In this document: piece after piece, positions 1 through 9,502 of the stretch | How the letters are laid out: every line of letters begins with the position of its first letter | How positions within the stretch are numbered: the first letter of the stretch is position 1 | NCBI RefSeq assembly: GCF_026625805.1 | Contig: NZ_CP113064.1 | Location: forward strand, 310,001 to 374,000 | Origin: Brevundimonas sp. SL130 | GTDB taxonomy: Bacteria; Pseudomonadota; Alphaproteobacteria; Caulobacterales; Caulobacteraceae | Length of the DNA: 64,000 bases | Direction of reading: 5' to 3' | The notes under the pieces: model-generated | Database searches by the model: none | What the model saw: the letters and a program-made list of their open reading frames with translations, nothing else | Told to the model about the DNA's origin: nothing | Translations under genes and position numbers: made by a program

Positions 1-1242
1 ATGATCGTGGCTGCAGCGTGCGCCACGATCATTTCTCTTCCGACGACAGCTGGGGCAGGCGAGAGAGAGCGGGCCTGCGATGCGGGTTCGAGGGGTATTT
101 CACGCTTTCAGAACGGCGGCTCGGAGGCCCGCGCTTGCGTCGTGCGCAGTCTCGAGGAGTTCCGCTTCGTTCAGTCCCCAAACGCCGATGGCGACGCCAC
201 ATTGGATGTTGTGCAGAGGCATGCCCAGACCTTGGCTGACTTCTACGCCGCGAGATCCGACCAGCAACAGGCCATTCTGGATACAGGCGCCTTCTTCACT
301 GGAACTGGAACGCTCGGGTATGCGATCAGCGGACCTGCGGGCGTGACGACCCAGAGTTACTGGGGCTACGGTGCTTTGCTGCCGGTAATTCTGGTGCAGT
401 TCAACGCCAACGAGCCGACCAAGGATCTCTTCTTCGCCGGCGGTATCGGCATCGACCTGCTGAACGACCGCTATGTTCTGCTCAGGACGCATCTCAACGT
501 ACTGAAAACACTGGCGCCCAAACGTACCGGCTACACCACTCTGTGTAACGAGGCGGAAGAGCACCTGAAGGACGTTGGAAGCTGGGCGGCGGGTGACGAC
601 AAGACGGCCATCTTGCCGGTCGTGGAGACCGTAGCGCGGCGCTGCCGGACACAACAGGCCAATCAAGCCGCGCTCGACCTTACGACCGTCCTGGCGGATG
701 CCTGGAAGCAGGACGCGGCTCGACGTTATGCGATCGACGTGCTGCGGTTGGATCAACTGATCACGGAGCGCGACGGACAGTTGCGCACCACCCCGACCGA
801 AGCCCTGACCATGCTGGCTTCGACCCCGTTGAGAGCCCTGGACACTCTGATTTCAGGTGAGAACGCTCAGGCGGCGTTGAATACGATCAAGCTGCAAGAC
901 GTCCTGGCAGGGATTAGTCTGCACTTGTCCGACGCAAGGATACCTGCGCCCCCGACGCGCCTTAATGAACCTTTGACGGTGAGCGCCGCCGCAGAAGCGC
1001 GCGGAACCATCACACGTTCTGCGAGGCAGACCTCGACCGTCCTGGGAACTCTGCAATGGCTGCGGCAGGCCACAGCCGCTCTCGAGACCGGCCGAGCCGT
1101 CCAGAATGAGGAAATCCGGATTGCGGGGGATCTTCATTCCGCCAGCCAGGCGTCACAGTTGATCTTTGCCTACGATACGGCGTCACGGCGGATCCAAGTC
1201 AGGCTTCAGGCGCCTGGCGCGCAGCAGTCCCCTACCGTCTGA
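1..1242 (+). CDS. hypothetical secreted/envelope protein (start may lie upstream of the window)
   Basis: An open frame of 413 codons begins with ATG at the first base of the window, so the true start could lie outside it. The first ~20 residues are hydrophobic and end in a small-residue stretch (PTTAGAG), like a short signal peptide. The rest is mixed alpha-helical with a Gly-rich hydrophobic stretch around residues 95-150 (TGTGTLGYAISG). I recognise no family or catalytic motif. Codon use with G/C in third positions and an intact frame to a TGA support a real gene. It runs convergently into dapD with a shared hairpin between them. Function unknown. Confidence 0.65.
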   Translation: MIVAAACATIISLPTTAGAGERERACDAGSRGISRFQNGGSEARACVVRSLEEFRFVQSPNADGDATLDVVQRHAQTLADFYAARSDQQQAILDTGAFFTGTGTLGYAISGPAGVTTQSYWGYGALLPVILVQFNANEPTKDLFFAGGIGIDLLNDRYVLLRTHLNVLKTLAPKRTGYTTLCNEAEEHLKDVGSWAAGDDKTAILPVVETVARRCRTQQANQAALDLTTVLADAWKQDAARRYAIDVLRLDQLITERDGQLRTTPTEALTMLASTPLRALDTLISGENAQAALNTIKLQDVLAGISLHLSDARIPAPPTRLNEPLTVSAAAEARGTITRSARQTSTVLGTLQWLRQATAALETGRAVQNEEIRIAGDLHSASQASQLIFAYDTASRRIQVRLQAPGAQQSPTV

Positions 1243-1256
1243 CAGCGTGACCTCGT

Positions 1257-1285
1257 AAAACGGAGGCGGCTTGACCGCCTCCGTC
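1257..1285 (-). terminator. hairpin terminator downstream of dapD
   Basis: A 10-bp perfect stem (ACGGAGGCGG / CCGCCTCCGT) with a 5-nt loop sits between two convergent genes. Read on the minus strand the stem is followed by TTTT, so it fits a factor-independent terminator for the argB-dapD operon. It may also act on the plus strand, where the T-run is poorer. Confidence 0.65.
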
Positions 1286-1290
1286 CTGCG

Positions 1291-2144
<854 letters not shown>

Positions 2145-2148
<4 letters not shown>

Positions 2149-2807
2149 GCGGCTTCGTCCTTGAAGTTCAGGGCGTTGAGGAAATCGAGAAGATCGGGGG
2201 CCATATGGTCGATATGGTCGCCCAAAGGCTTTCCGTGACCGTCGCCGATCAGAATCGTGGCCATGCCCAGAGCCTTGGCCGGCTCCAGGTTTCTGGGCGT
2301 GTCCTCGAAGAAGGCGGCGCTGCGGGGCTCAAAATTGAACCGTTCGATCATGTGGCGGAAGGTCGAGGGCTCGGGCTTGGGCGTCAGATCCCCGTCCTCG
2401 ATGGCGAAGACGCCTTCAAAACAGTCAGCGATCCCGATCCGATCCAGCACCCGATGCGCATAGTCGCGTGCGCCGTTGGTGAAGACGAAACAGCGGCCCG
2501 GCAGGCGCTTCAGCCGATCCGCCAGGCGCGGATTGGGCTCCACCCCGTCCAGCGGCACCTCATGCACCACCCGCAGGAAGTCCTCGGGATCGATGGTGTA
2601 GTTGGCCATCAGCCCGGCCAGGGTGGTGCCGTGCTCGTCCAGAAACTGGCGCTGCAACACCCGCGCCTCCTGCGGCTCCAGCCCGACGGCCTCGACCACA
2701 TAGGCGTTGATCCGCGCCTGGACGAGGGACATCAGCCCCTGGTCGCGCGGATACAGGGTGTCGTCCATGTCGAACACCCAGGCGTTGACGTGCGACAGGT
2801 CGATCAA
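2145..2807 (-). CDS. HAD-family pyrimidine 5'-nucleotidase
   Basis: A cytosolic haloacid-dehalogenase phosphatase of the Sdt1/YjjG-like pyrimidine 5'-nucleotidase group. Motif I is [10 protein letters not shown] (residues 11-20, two catalytic Asp), motif II is FVFTNG near 107, the motif III lysine lies in KPEPSTF near 144 and motif IV is FFEDTPRN near 165. The helical cap between motifs I and II has the C1 size. It overlaps argB upstream and dapD downstream by 4 bp each (ATGA), so the three are translationally coupled. The family assignment is firm; the nucleotide substrate is inferred from the subfamily. Confidence 0.88.
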
Positions 2808-3736
2808 GACGCCTTCACCAGGGTGCCGGCGCCGAACTCGGTGAACAGCTCGACCAACATGGCGTGGGGCCGGCGGCCGTCCAGAATGACGACGGCCTCG
2901 ACCCCGGCGCGCACGGCGGTCATGGCCGTCTCCAGCTTGGGGATCATGCCGCCGTTGGCGACGCCGGTGTCGATCAGGCCTTGGGCCTCCGCCAGGGTCA
3001 TCTGGCGGATGATCTCACCGTCCGCCCCCTTGACCCCCGGCACGTCCGTCAGCAGCAGCATCCGCTTGGCGTTCAGAGATCCGGCGATGGCGCCCGCCAC
3101 CGTATCGGCGTTGACGTTATAGGTCTGGCCGTCCTCGGCCACCCCGATCGGGGCGATGACCGGAACCCAGTCCTCGGTCTCCGACGCGATCAGCCCCTTG
3201 ATCAGCTTGGGATCGACCTTGGTCGGTTCGCCGACATAGCCCAGATCGACCTCGTGCTCGATCATGCTGTCGGGGTCGCGCTTGGTGCGGCGGGTCTTCT
3301 CGACCGTCAGCAGGCCGGCGTCCTTGCCCGACAGGCCGACGCCGCGCACGTCCGCCTCCTTGCCCGCCATGGTGATCCAGTGGGCGATCTCTTTGTTCAC
3401 GGCGCCGGACAGCACCATTTCGGCGACCTCCATCGTCGCCGGGTCGGTGACCCGCAGCCCGTCGACGAAGCTGGATTTCACCCCCGCCTTCTCCAGCATA
3501 GCGCTGATTTGCGGCCCGCCGCCGTGCACCACGACCGGGTTCACCCCCATCAGCTTCAGCAGCACCACATCGGCCGCGAACTGACGCGCCACGGCGCTCT
3601 CGCCCATGGCGTGGCCGCCGTATTTGATGACCACGGTCTCACGGTCATAGACCTGAATATACGGCAGGGCCTCGGCGAGCGTCTTCGCCGTCTCCCAGCT
3701 GCGTTCTTCGGACTGGCGTTCTGTTTCGTTCATCAC
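2804..3736 (-). CDS. argB: N-acetylglutamate kinase
   Basis: ArgB phosphorylates N-acetyl-L-glutamate with ATP, the second step of arginine synthesis. The amino-acid kinase fold is shown by VIKYGGHAMGE near residue 37, the glycine-rich VVHGGGPQISAM near 72, the substrate segment NVNADTVAGAIAGSL near 207 and the C-terminal ILDGRRPHAMLVELFT. The length of 310 is usual for the family. It is the first gene of the argB-HAD-dapD operon, and its promoter must lie in the ~95 bp before the divergent glycosyltransferase. Two adjacent ATGs (3736 and 3733) could each start the protein. Confidence 0.95.
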   Translation of the reverse strand: MMNETERQSEERSWETAKTLAEALPYIQVYDRETVVIKYGGHAMGESAVARQFAADVVLLKLMGVNPVVVHGGGPQISAMLEKAGVKSSFVDGLRVTDPATMEVAEMVLSGAVNKEIAHWITMAGKEADVRGVGLSGKDAGLLTVEKTRRTKRDPDSMIEHEVDLGYVGEPTKVDPKLIKGLIASETEDWVPVIAPIGVAEDGQTYNVNADTVAGAIAGSLNAKRMLLLTDVPGVKGADGEIIRQMTLAEAQGLIDTGVANGGMIPKLETAMTAVRAGVEAVVILDGRRPHAMLVELFTEFGAGTLVKAS

Positions 3737-3832
3737 CGGCGCGAGATAGCGGGGGATGGGGGCGGTGTCACGTGGGAAGGCTCACGCCGTGGAGAGATTG
3801 GCCACACACAGGGTCTGGCCTATGAACAGCCC

Positions 3833-5140
3833 ATGATCCGAATTTGCATCGACGGCTACAACCTGGCCATGTCCAAGGGCACTGGCATCGCAACTTATGG
3901 CCGTTCGTTATTGCAGACAGCGACCCAAATGGGGTTCGGTACAGAAATTCTCTTTGGTCCGGCCGCGCCGCGCAGCCGGTCTTCTCTGGTCAACGAGGCC
4001 AATGTCGTCGGCCCGACGTCACCGGTTCAACGCCGTCCTGTTGAAAGGGCTCTGCGCTATATAGAGGCCCGAACAGGTGGGTGGGGCTTGAAGGCTTGGC
4101 CGACGCCGATATCCGGCGAGGTGTTGTGGCCGGAATCTCGTGGTGGTCAACCACCAGCCAAGGCTCTCTGGGTCGCCGATTCAGCCTACTCACGCGCAGC
4201 GCGTAGCTTCAAGAAGCACAATCGAATCCTGTCCGTTCGCTTCGACGCAAACTTCGATCGTCCCGCGCCAGACGTGATGCACTGGACGGTCCCGTTACCT
4301 TTGCATGCGACCGGCCGTCCCAACATCTATACCATCCACGATCTGATCCCGCTGACAGCGCCTCACACCACCATCCACGACCGCGACCTGTTCATGCGCC
4401 TGCACGCACACATCGCCAGGCGCGCAGACCATATCGCCGTGGTGTCGGAAACCACCCGTCAGGATGTCATTCGGCTTCTCGGCGTTCCGGAAGACAGGGT
4501 GACGAATACATATCAAACGCTGTCCATCCTCCCCCAGCACACCGCTAAAACAGCAGAGGAGGTTTCCAGAGATATTGAGGAAACATACGGGCTCGGCTGG
4601 AAGGACTACTATATCCATTTCGGTGCCATAGAGCCGAAAAAAAACCTCGGACGCATCGTCGAGGCCTACATCGCCTCCGGCTCTCGACGCCCCCTAGTCA
4701 TCGTTGGCGGTCGGGGCTGGCTGCAGGAAGACGAAACCGCTTTGATCGCCCAAGTCCGGCGAGACCAGACTGCCGCCTCAGAACGAATCCGCACCTATGA
4801 TTTCCTGTCACAGTCTCATCTGGTCAGCTTGATCCGGGGAGCCCGGGCCTTGGTCTTTCCTTCCCTCTACGAAGGTTTCGGCCTGCCGGTTCTCGAAGCT
4901 ATGAGCCTGGGCACAGCTACACTGACCTCCAATCGAGGCGCACTGCGCGAAGTCGCAGGAGATGCAGCTCTCTTGGTGAAGCCCGAGGATGTGGACTCGA
5001 TCCGGCGCGGCCTGCAAGCGTTGGACTCTGACGGTTCTCTGGTCGAATTCCTTGAGATGAAGGGACGTCTTCAAGCCAAGATCTTCAGCCCGGGCGCATA
5101 CGGCGAACGCCTGAAAACCCTTTATGCGATCGTGACATAA
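3833..5140 (+). CDS. GT4-type (GT-B fold) glycosyltransferase
   Basis: A 435-residue retaining glycosyltransferase of group 1, likely adding a sugar to a lipid-linked intermediate of a surface polysaccharide. Seen are an N-terminal acceptor domain, IHDLIPL near residue 165, the Rossmann donor-domain opener GAIEPKKNLGRIVEAY near 264 and the E-x7-E sugar-nucleotide motif in LYEGFGLPVLEAMSLG near 345. The start is the ATG before IRICIDGYNLA; the open frame continues upstream but there is antisense to argB. Base composition is less GC-rich than the flanking operon. It pairs with the sulfotransferase-like gene 72 bp downstream and has the same architecture as the glycosyltransferase at 57508. Confidence 0.85.
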   Translation: MIRICIDGYNLAMSKGTGIATYGRSLLQTATQMGFGTEILFGPAAPRSRSSLVNEANVVGPTSPVQRRPVERALRYIEARTGGWGLKAWPTPISGEVLWPESRGGQPPAKALWVADSAYSRAARSFKKHNRILSVRFDANFDRPAPDVMHWTVPLPLHATGRPNIYTIHDLIPLTAPHTTIHDRDLFMRLHAHIARRADHIAVVSETTRQDVIRLLGVPEDRVTNTYQTLSILPQHTAKTAEEVSRDIEETYGLGWKDYYIHFGAIEPKKNLGRIVEAYIASGSRRPLVIVGGRGWLQEDETALIAQVRRDQTAASERIRTYDFLSQSHLVSLIRGARALVFPSLYEGFGLPVLEAMSLGTATLTSNRGALREVAGDAALLVKPEDVDSIRRGLQALDSDGSLVEFLEMKGRLQAKIFSPGAYGERLKTLYAIVT

Positions 5141-5212
5141 CATCGCGAATGGACGAACTGAGTTAGACGATGGTAGGCTTGGCCACTGTCGATATGTGCA
5201 TTTTGGATACGG

Positions 5213-6790
5213 ATGAAACGCACCGCACTAACTGTCCTGGGAATGCATCGCAGCGGCACATCCTCCGTAGCCGGCGCACTTGCTCTCCTCGGCGCGACAG
5301 CGCCAAAGACCATGTTCGACCCTAGCCCCGACAACCCTAAAGGTTACTGGGAAAGCCGGGCGGCCGTCCATTTGAATGACCGCATGCTCGGCATCGGCGG
5401 CTCTTGGTGGAATGATTGGCGCCCCCTCGAGCCGACGCGCTACTCCGAGACGCAGACGGGTGATTTCCGGTCAGAGATCATCAGTCTGCTACAGTCCGAA
5501 TACGGGCAGGCGGAAACTATCGTCCTGAAAGACCCACGTCTGTGTCGGCTATGGCCGATATGGGAACCCGCAGTGATTGAGAGCGGTTTCGAGCCGGGAT
5601 ACGTCCTGCCTCTGCGCCCTCCTGCGGAGGTGGCTCGGTCGCTGCTCATGCGCGACGGCTTCTCAATGGAGGAGGGTTTGTTGTTGTGGCTGCAACATGT
5701 CCTCAGCGCGGAACGCTACAGTCGCGGTCGGCCTCGCGTCGTTCTGAGATGGTCGGATTTCATCCAGGACTGGTCCTCCCAAGTAGCGCGCATCGCTCAG
5801 TCCCTTGACTGGATCCATGACCCCAGCCCTGCGGCCGCCGCTGCTGTCGACGACTTTCTCGCCCCGGATCCGCGCACGCGGCGCAGCACGCTTTCCGAAG
5901 CCAGACAACCGAGCCAAATTCATGACTGGGCGAACCAAGCCTATGGGCTGATGACCGCTTTGATGCTCGAAGACACGGCTGCAACCCATCACCGCATCGA
6001 CGACTTAGCCCGTCTCTTCGACAGCGCCTGCGGCCTGTTTGGCGCCGCGCTGGCACCTGCCTTGGTGAAAGCTCAGACTGCACAAACCTATCAGATGGAA
6101 CGAGACCAGGCCCTGCATGAGGCCAGCGTCGCTCGCGACAGGATAGCGACCCTCGCTTCTGAATCGACCGAGCGCGCAGACCAACTGCGTATCGCCCTTC
6201 AGTCGGTGCAGACGCTGGAGAGCCAGAAGAGCGAGCTTGAAGTTCACGCACGTCGTGACGCCGTCGTCATCCGTCGCATGGCTGCCAGCATCGATCGTCT
6301 GACGGACGCCGTGGCCCGAGCCGACGCTCAGACCGACGCCGTGGTCGAGTCGCGCGCCCAAGCTGAAAGCGTGATTCAGGCCATGACCTTGGTCCGGACT
6401 CAAGTCGAAGCTCTTGAGCAATCCCACGCCCGGGCTCAGGCGCTGGCGAGCGAGCAGTCGGCCGGCCAACTGCAGACCCTGACCGAGACCCTGGAGCGTA
6501 CTTTCGATCAGGTTCAGCGCCAGGCCCGTGTCGGCGCCGAGGAAGCCCAGGCTCGCATCGTTTTCGAGGTAGCGGCTCGTCAGGAGCAAGCCAGAATTTC
6601 GGACCAGGCTTTGACTGAGCAACGCCGCGAAGCCGTCATCAAGGCGGAACGACAGGCCGAAGCCCTGTACCAGACCCAGGCTGCGCTGGACGCCGCCCGC
6701 GCCGACCGGAATTGCTTGGAAGATCAGATTAGGCGCCATCCCTTGGCGACTTGGAGACGCTTGCGCGCTGCGTCGCAAACAGCGGACTGA
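5213..6790 (+). CDS. sulfotransferase-like P-loop protein with long coiled-coil tail
   Basis: Residues 6-18 (LTVLGMHRSGTSS) form a sulfotransferase-type phosphate-binding loop that normally grips PAPS. They are followed by NPKGYWES, KDPRLCRLWPIWEP near 104 and RPPAEVARSLLMRDG, all typical of the large sulfotransferase-like family in polysaccharide clusters. From about residue 290 to 510 the protein turns into a charged heptad-rich coiled coil (Ala/Glu/Gln/Arg-rich), an unusual C-terminal fusion. A role in sulfating or processing a surface glycan, possibly with the coiled coil as a scaffold or length-control rod, is inference. An IS630 copy follows 136 bp downstream. Confidence 0.75.
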   Translation: MKRTALTVLGMHRSGTSSVAGALALLGATAPKTMFDPSPDNPKGYWESRAAVHLNDRMLGIGGSWWNDWRPLEPTRYSETQTGDFRSEIISLLQSEYGQAETIVLKDPRLCRLWPIWEPAVIESGFEPGYVLPLRPPAEVARSLLMRDGFSMEEGLLLWLQHVLSAERYSRGRPRVVLRWSDFIQDWSSQVARIAQSLDWIHDPSPAAAAAVDDFLAPDPRTRRSTLSEARQPSQIHDWANQAYGLMTALMLEDTAATHHRIDDLARLFDSACGLFGAALAPALVKAQTAQTYQMERDQALHEASVARDRIATLASESTERADQLRIALQSVQTLESQKSELEVHARRDAVVIRRMAASIDRLTDAVARADAQTDAVVESRAQAESVIQAMTLVRTQVEALEQSHARAQALASEQSAGQLQTLTETLERTFDQVQRQARVGAEEAQARIVFEVAARQEQARISDQALTEQRREAVIKAERQAEALYQTQAALDAARADRNCLEDQIRRHPLATWRRLRAASQTAD

Positions 6791-7012
6791 GCCTTTACCG
6801 CACGGCCCGCCCGCGTAGTGGCGGATCAGCCATTCACGTCACGACCTATTGAGGCCCCGCAAGCCGTTCGGTCGCCTGTGTCGCTAAATCCAAGGTGACG
6901 GAAGCTCGTCTATCACTCATTCTCTAGAGCATGGCTCGCTTTGACGGAATCGGGATTCCCAAGTTTGCGGTGATCTGATTCAACATTCGTGCTGGATGGG
7001 AGGCCAGCCCGG

Positions 7013-7369
7013 ATGACGGCTCCTTATTCGATGGATCTTCGTGAGCGAGCGTTGGCGCGTAAGGCGGAGGGCGAGACACACCGGGAGATCGCGGCGGCGC
7101 TTCGGATCAGTCCGTCTTGCGTGTCCAAGTGGACGAAGCGAGTTGGAGAGACAGGTTCGGTGGCGCCGGGCCAGGTCGGCGGCCACAAGCCTCGCACGCT
7201 ATCAGGAGACTGCGCCGAATGGCTGCGCACCCGCATCGCCTCAGGGCCGTTCACGCTCAGAGGGCTGACGGCCGAACTTGCCGCGCGCGGGATCAAGACC
7301 GGCCCTCGAGCGGTGTGGGTGTTCGTGCACGCTGAAGGACTGAGCTTCAAAAAAAACACTGCTGCCTGA
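7013..7369 (+). CDS. IS630 transposase, N-terminal part (OrfA)
   Basis: 118 residues with a helix-turn-helix DNA-binding region (THREIAAALRISPSCVSKW) that recognises the element ends. The ATG before TAPYSMDLRERAL is chosen because GGGAGG lies 9 nt upstream. The frame ends seven codons after entering a run of eight A (7349-7356). The catalytic part continues in the +1 frame. With seven A the two frames would be continuous (SFKKTLLPEEQARPDV), so either slippage at the A run makes the full enzyme or this copy is a frameshift mutant. Confidence 0.8.
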   Translation: MTAPYSMDLRERALARKAEGETHREIAAALRISPSCVSKWTKRVGETGSVAPGQVGGHKPRTLSGDCAEWLRTRIASGPFTLRGLTAELAARGIKTGPRAVWVFVHAEGLSFKKNTAA

Positions 7370-7955
7370 GGAGCAGGCCCGGCCTGACGTCGCGCGCCGC
7401 CGCGCACGCTGGAAGGCGCATCAGGGGCGGATCGACCCGTCGCGACTGGTGTTCCTGGACGAGACCTGGGTCAAGACCAACATGGCGCCCTTGCGCGGCT
7501 GGGGGCCGAGGGGGCGACGCTTGAAGGGCCACTCGCCCTTCGGTCACTGGAAAACCCTGACCTTCATCGCCGCCCTGCGCCATGACCGGATCGACGCGCC
7601 CTGGGTTATCGATGGTCCGATCAACGGCGCGATCTTCCTCGTCTACATCGAGAAAATACTGGCGCCGACCTTGTCGCCTGGCGACGTCGTCGTCCTCGAC
7701 AACCTCGGCAGTCACAAGGGCAAGGCCGCCCGCGCCGCTGTCAGGGCCAAAGGCGCACACATGATCTTCCTGCCCCCTTACTCCCCCGACCTGAACCCCA
7801 TCGAACAGGTCTTCGCCAAGCTCAAACACCTCATGCGCAACGCCCAGCCCAGAACCTTTGAAGCCACATGGCGAAAGGCCGGAGAGATCATCAATCTCTT
7901 CAGCCCCGCCGAATGTGCGAACTACCTCGTCAACTCAGGATACGGTTCCGTGTGA
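7350..7955 (+). CDS. IS630 transposase, catalytic DDE part (OrfB frame)
   Basis: This frame carries the RNase-H-like catalytic domain. The first Asp is in VFLDETWVKT, the second in VVVLDNLGSHKG and the third acidic residue in DLNPIEQVF, the standard IS630 DDE triad. It has no convincing start codon or ribosome site of its own and is presumably expressed by slippage from OrfA at the A8 run; the coordinate given is where its frame enters that run. All catalytic residues are present, so the element could be active if the frame change happens. Confidence 0.8.
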   Translation, partial: KKTLLPEEQARPDVARRRARWKAHQGRIDPSRLVFLDETWVKTNMAPLRGWGPRGRRLKGHSPFGHWKTLTFIAALRHDRIDAPWVIDGPINGAIFLVYIEKILAPTLSPGDVVVLDNLGSHKGKAARAAVRAKGAHMIFLPPYSPDLNPIEQVFAKLKHLMRNAQPRTFEATWRKAGEIINLFSPAECANYLVNSGYGSV

Positions 7956-7973
7956 AGGAAGCACGCTCTAGGG

Positions 7974-8660
7974 CTAGAGTACGATTTGAACGGCGTGATC
8001 TGGAAGTCGGATTTGTCGTCGGAAGAACCCGGCTGCACCGCCTTCTGTCCCGACGAGGCCGGGGTCGGCGACATCTCGGTCCTTTACCGGGGCATGGGCG
8101 TTATCGCCGCCACGGCGGACAAGAATCCACGCAACTTCCTCGACCTGTCGGTCGATGCGCTCGCCACCTACACCACGCCCTCCTGGGGCGCTTTCCGATT
8201 GGGCGGTTTCGTCAAATTCGAGACGGACCAGCAGTTCGACGCCCAGCAATGAGCTTACGGCGCGCGCGCCGTATATGCGACGCAGGATTTTATTGGACGC
8301 AAGGGAGACTCCCTTGCCCTCTATCTCGGCTACGGCCGAGTCGAGCCGGGCGAGGACGAGGCTCGAAAGGCCGCGCTCGGCGTCACTAACCTCGACGCCT
8401 ACGACCGCATCGAGGTCGAAGCCCACTATATGCTCCGCACCGGCTGGTCCCTCGTCGATGTGATAGAGCTCAACTATCGTACATTCCAGGAGATCGACGC
8501 CCCGACGCCGATCCGCGCGGCGGGCCTCCAGCGGCATGAAATGGCGGCAGTTCGCTTCAAATTACCGAACGACCTCTTCATCGCCTACAGCGACGGCAGC
8601 CTGCCCTTTGATCGTAAGGGCGATCAAGTGGTCAAGATCGGCTGGTCCTACAAGCTCTAA
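7974..8660 (+). pseudogene. 3' remnant of a gene cut by IS630, with an internal stop; possible outer-membrane barrel
   Basis: Immediately after the IS630 right end a single frame reads GLEYDLNGVIWKSDLSS and runs to the stop at 8660. It is interrupted by an in-frame TGA at 8250-8252, and the coding pattern resumes straight after it (AYGARAVYATQDFIGRKGD). Alternating hydrophobic/polar segments rich in Tyr, Trp and Gly (LALYLGYGRVE, VIELNYRTF, VVKIGWSYKL) suggest beta strands of a membrane barrel. No matching 5' half is visible in the 136 bp before the IS, so a deletion probably accompanied the insertion. The gene overlaps rbsK on the other strand by 4 bp. Family not recognised. Confidence 0.6.
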
Positions 8661-9502
8661 CCCGCCAGCAGCGCCAAGACCTCCGCCCGCTCCGGCGCGG
8701 ACGGCTGAGCCCCCGGCCGGGTGACCGAGACCGCCCCCGCCGCACAGGCGAAGCGCAGCGCCTCGCCCGGCTCCATCCCCTCGAGCAGAGCCACGGTGAT
8801 GGCCGCCACAAAGGCGTCACCGGCGCCCGTCGCATCGACGGCCTCGACAGACGGCGGCGCTGCCCAGGCCATTTCGACGCCGCGCTGGTACAGGGCGGCG
8901 CCCTTGGCGCCCTTGGTCACCACCACGCGCCCGCCGCCGCGGTGCAGGCCGTCGCCATAGAAGGCGGCCTCGGTCTCGTTGACGACGATCAGATCGGCGC
9001 GGCGCAGCAGCATCTCCGACACCGGCGCGGCGGGGGCCAGATTGGCGCAGACGAAGCCGGTCGCCCGGCCGACCGCCGCCTCAACCGTCGCGATCGGCAG
9101 TTCCAGCTGGACGATCAGGGCGGCCTCGATCCGTTGCGGCAACTGCTCCGGCGTCACCAAGTGATTGGCGCCGGCCGCGACCACGATCTGGTTCTCGCCG
9201 GTCGGATCGACGGCGATCAGGGCCACGCCGGTCGGGGCGGCAAGGTCCGTCTCCACCCCCGACAGATCGACGCCCAGGTCGGCCATCAGGGCCAGGGCCT
9301 CGCCGGCCATGGCGTCGTCGCCGACCCGGCCGATCAGGCTGACCTCGGCGCCCAGTTTCTCAGCGGCATAGGCCTGGTTGGCGCCCTTGCCGCCGGGATA
9401 GCGGCCCAGGGTCGCGCCCGTCACCGTCTCGCCGGGCGCCGGCAGGTGGGGCGCCGCAGCGACCAGGTCCAGGTTGATCGAGCCGACGACGGTGATCCTC
9501 AT
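8657..9502 (-). CDS. rbsK: ribokinase
   Basis: A PfkB-family sugar kinase that phosphorylates ribose at O5. The N-terminal INLDLVAAAPHLPAPGET, the first signature GRYPGGKGANQAYAAEKLG (about 33-51) and the second signature DATGAGDAFVAAI (about 222-234, catalytic Asp and anion hole) are all present. The length of 281 is slightly short for the family. It starts 4 bp inside the nucleoside hydrolase gene upstream, so the pair would liberate ribose from nucleosides and then phosphorylate it into the pentose phosphate pool. Confidence 0.9.
   Translation of the reverse strand: MRITVVGSINLDLVAAAPHLPAPGETVTGATLGRYPGGKGANQAYAAEKLGAEVSLIGRVGDDAMAGEALALMADLGVDLSGVETDLAAPTGVALIAVDPTGENQIVVAAGANHLVTPEQLPQRIEAALIVQLELPIATVEAAVGRATGFVCANLAPAAPVSEMLLRRADLIVVNETEAAFYGDGLHRGGGRVVVTKGAKGAALYQRGVEMAWAAPPSVEAVDATGAGDAFVAAITVALLEGMEPGEALRFACAAGAVSVTRPGAQPSAPERAEVLALLAG

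Larger units (their letters stand above)
6927..7968 (+). mobile_element. IS630-family insertion sequence
   Basis: Two consecutive frames encode an IS630/Tc1-type transposase. The ends are imperfect inverted repeats: the left end reads GAGCATGGCTCGC and the right end, on the other strand, GAGCGTGCTTCC, with further matches at GGAA-CG about 17 bp in. Each is flanked by a TA dinucleotide (6925-6926 and 7969-7970), the target duplication expected for this family. The element is about 1.04 kb and lies directly against the remains of another gene. Confidence 0.85.

Noticed and set aside
2864..3832. Long plus-strand open frame upstream of the glycosyltransferase start
   Set aside because: It is antisense to argB, His/Asp/Gly-rich in the way GC-rich shadow frames are, and has no family motif. 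Only the part from the ATG at 3833 is real.
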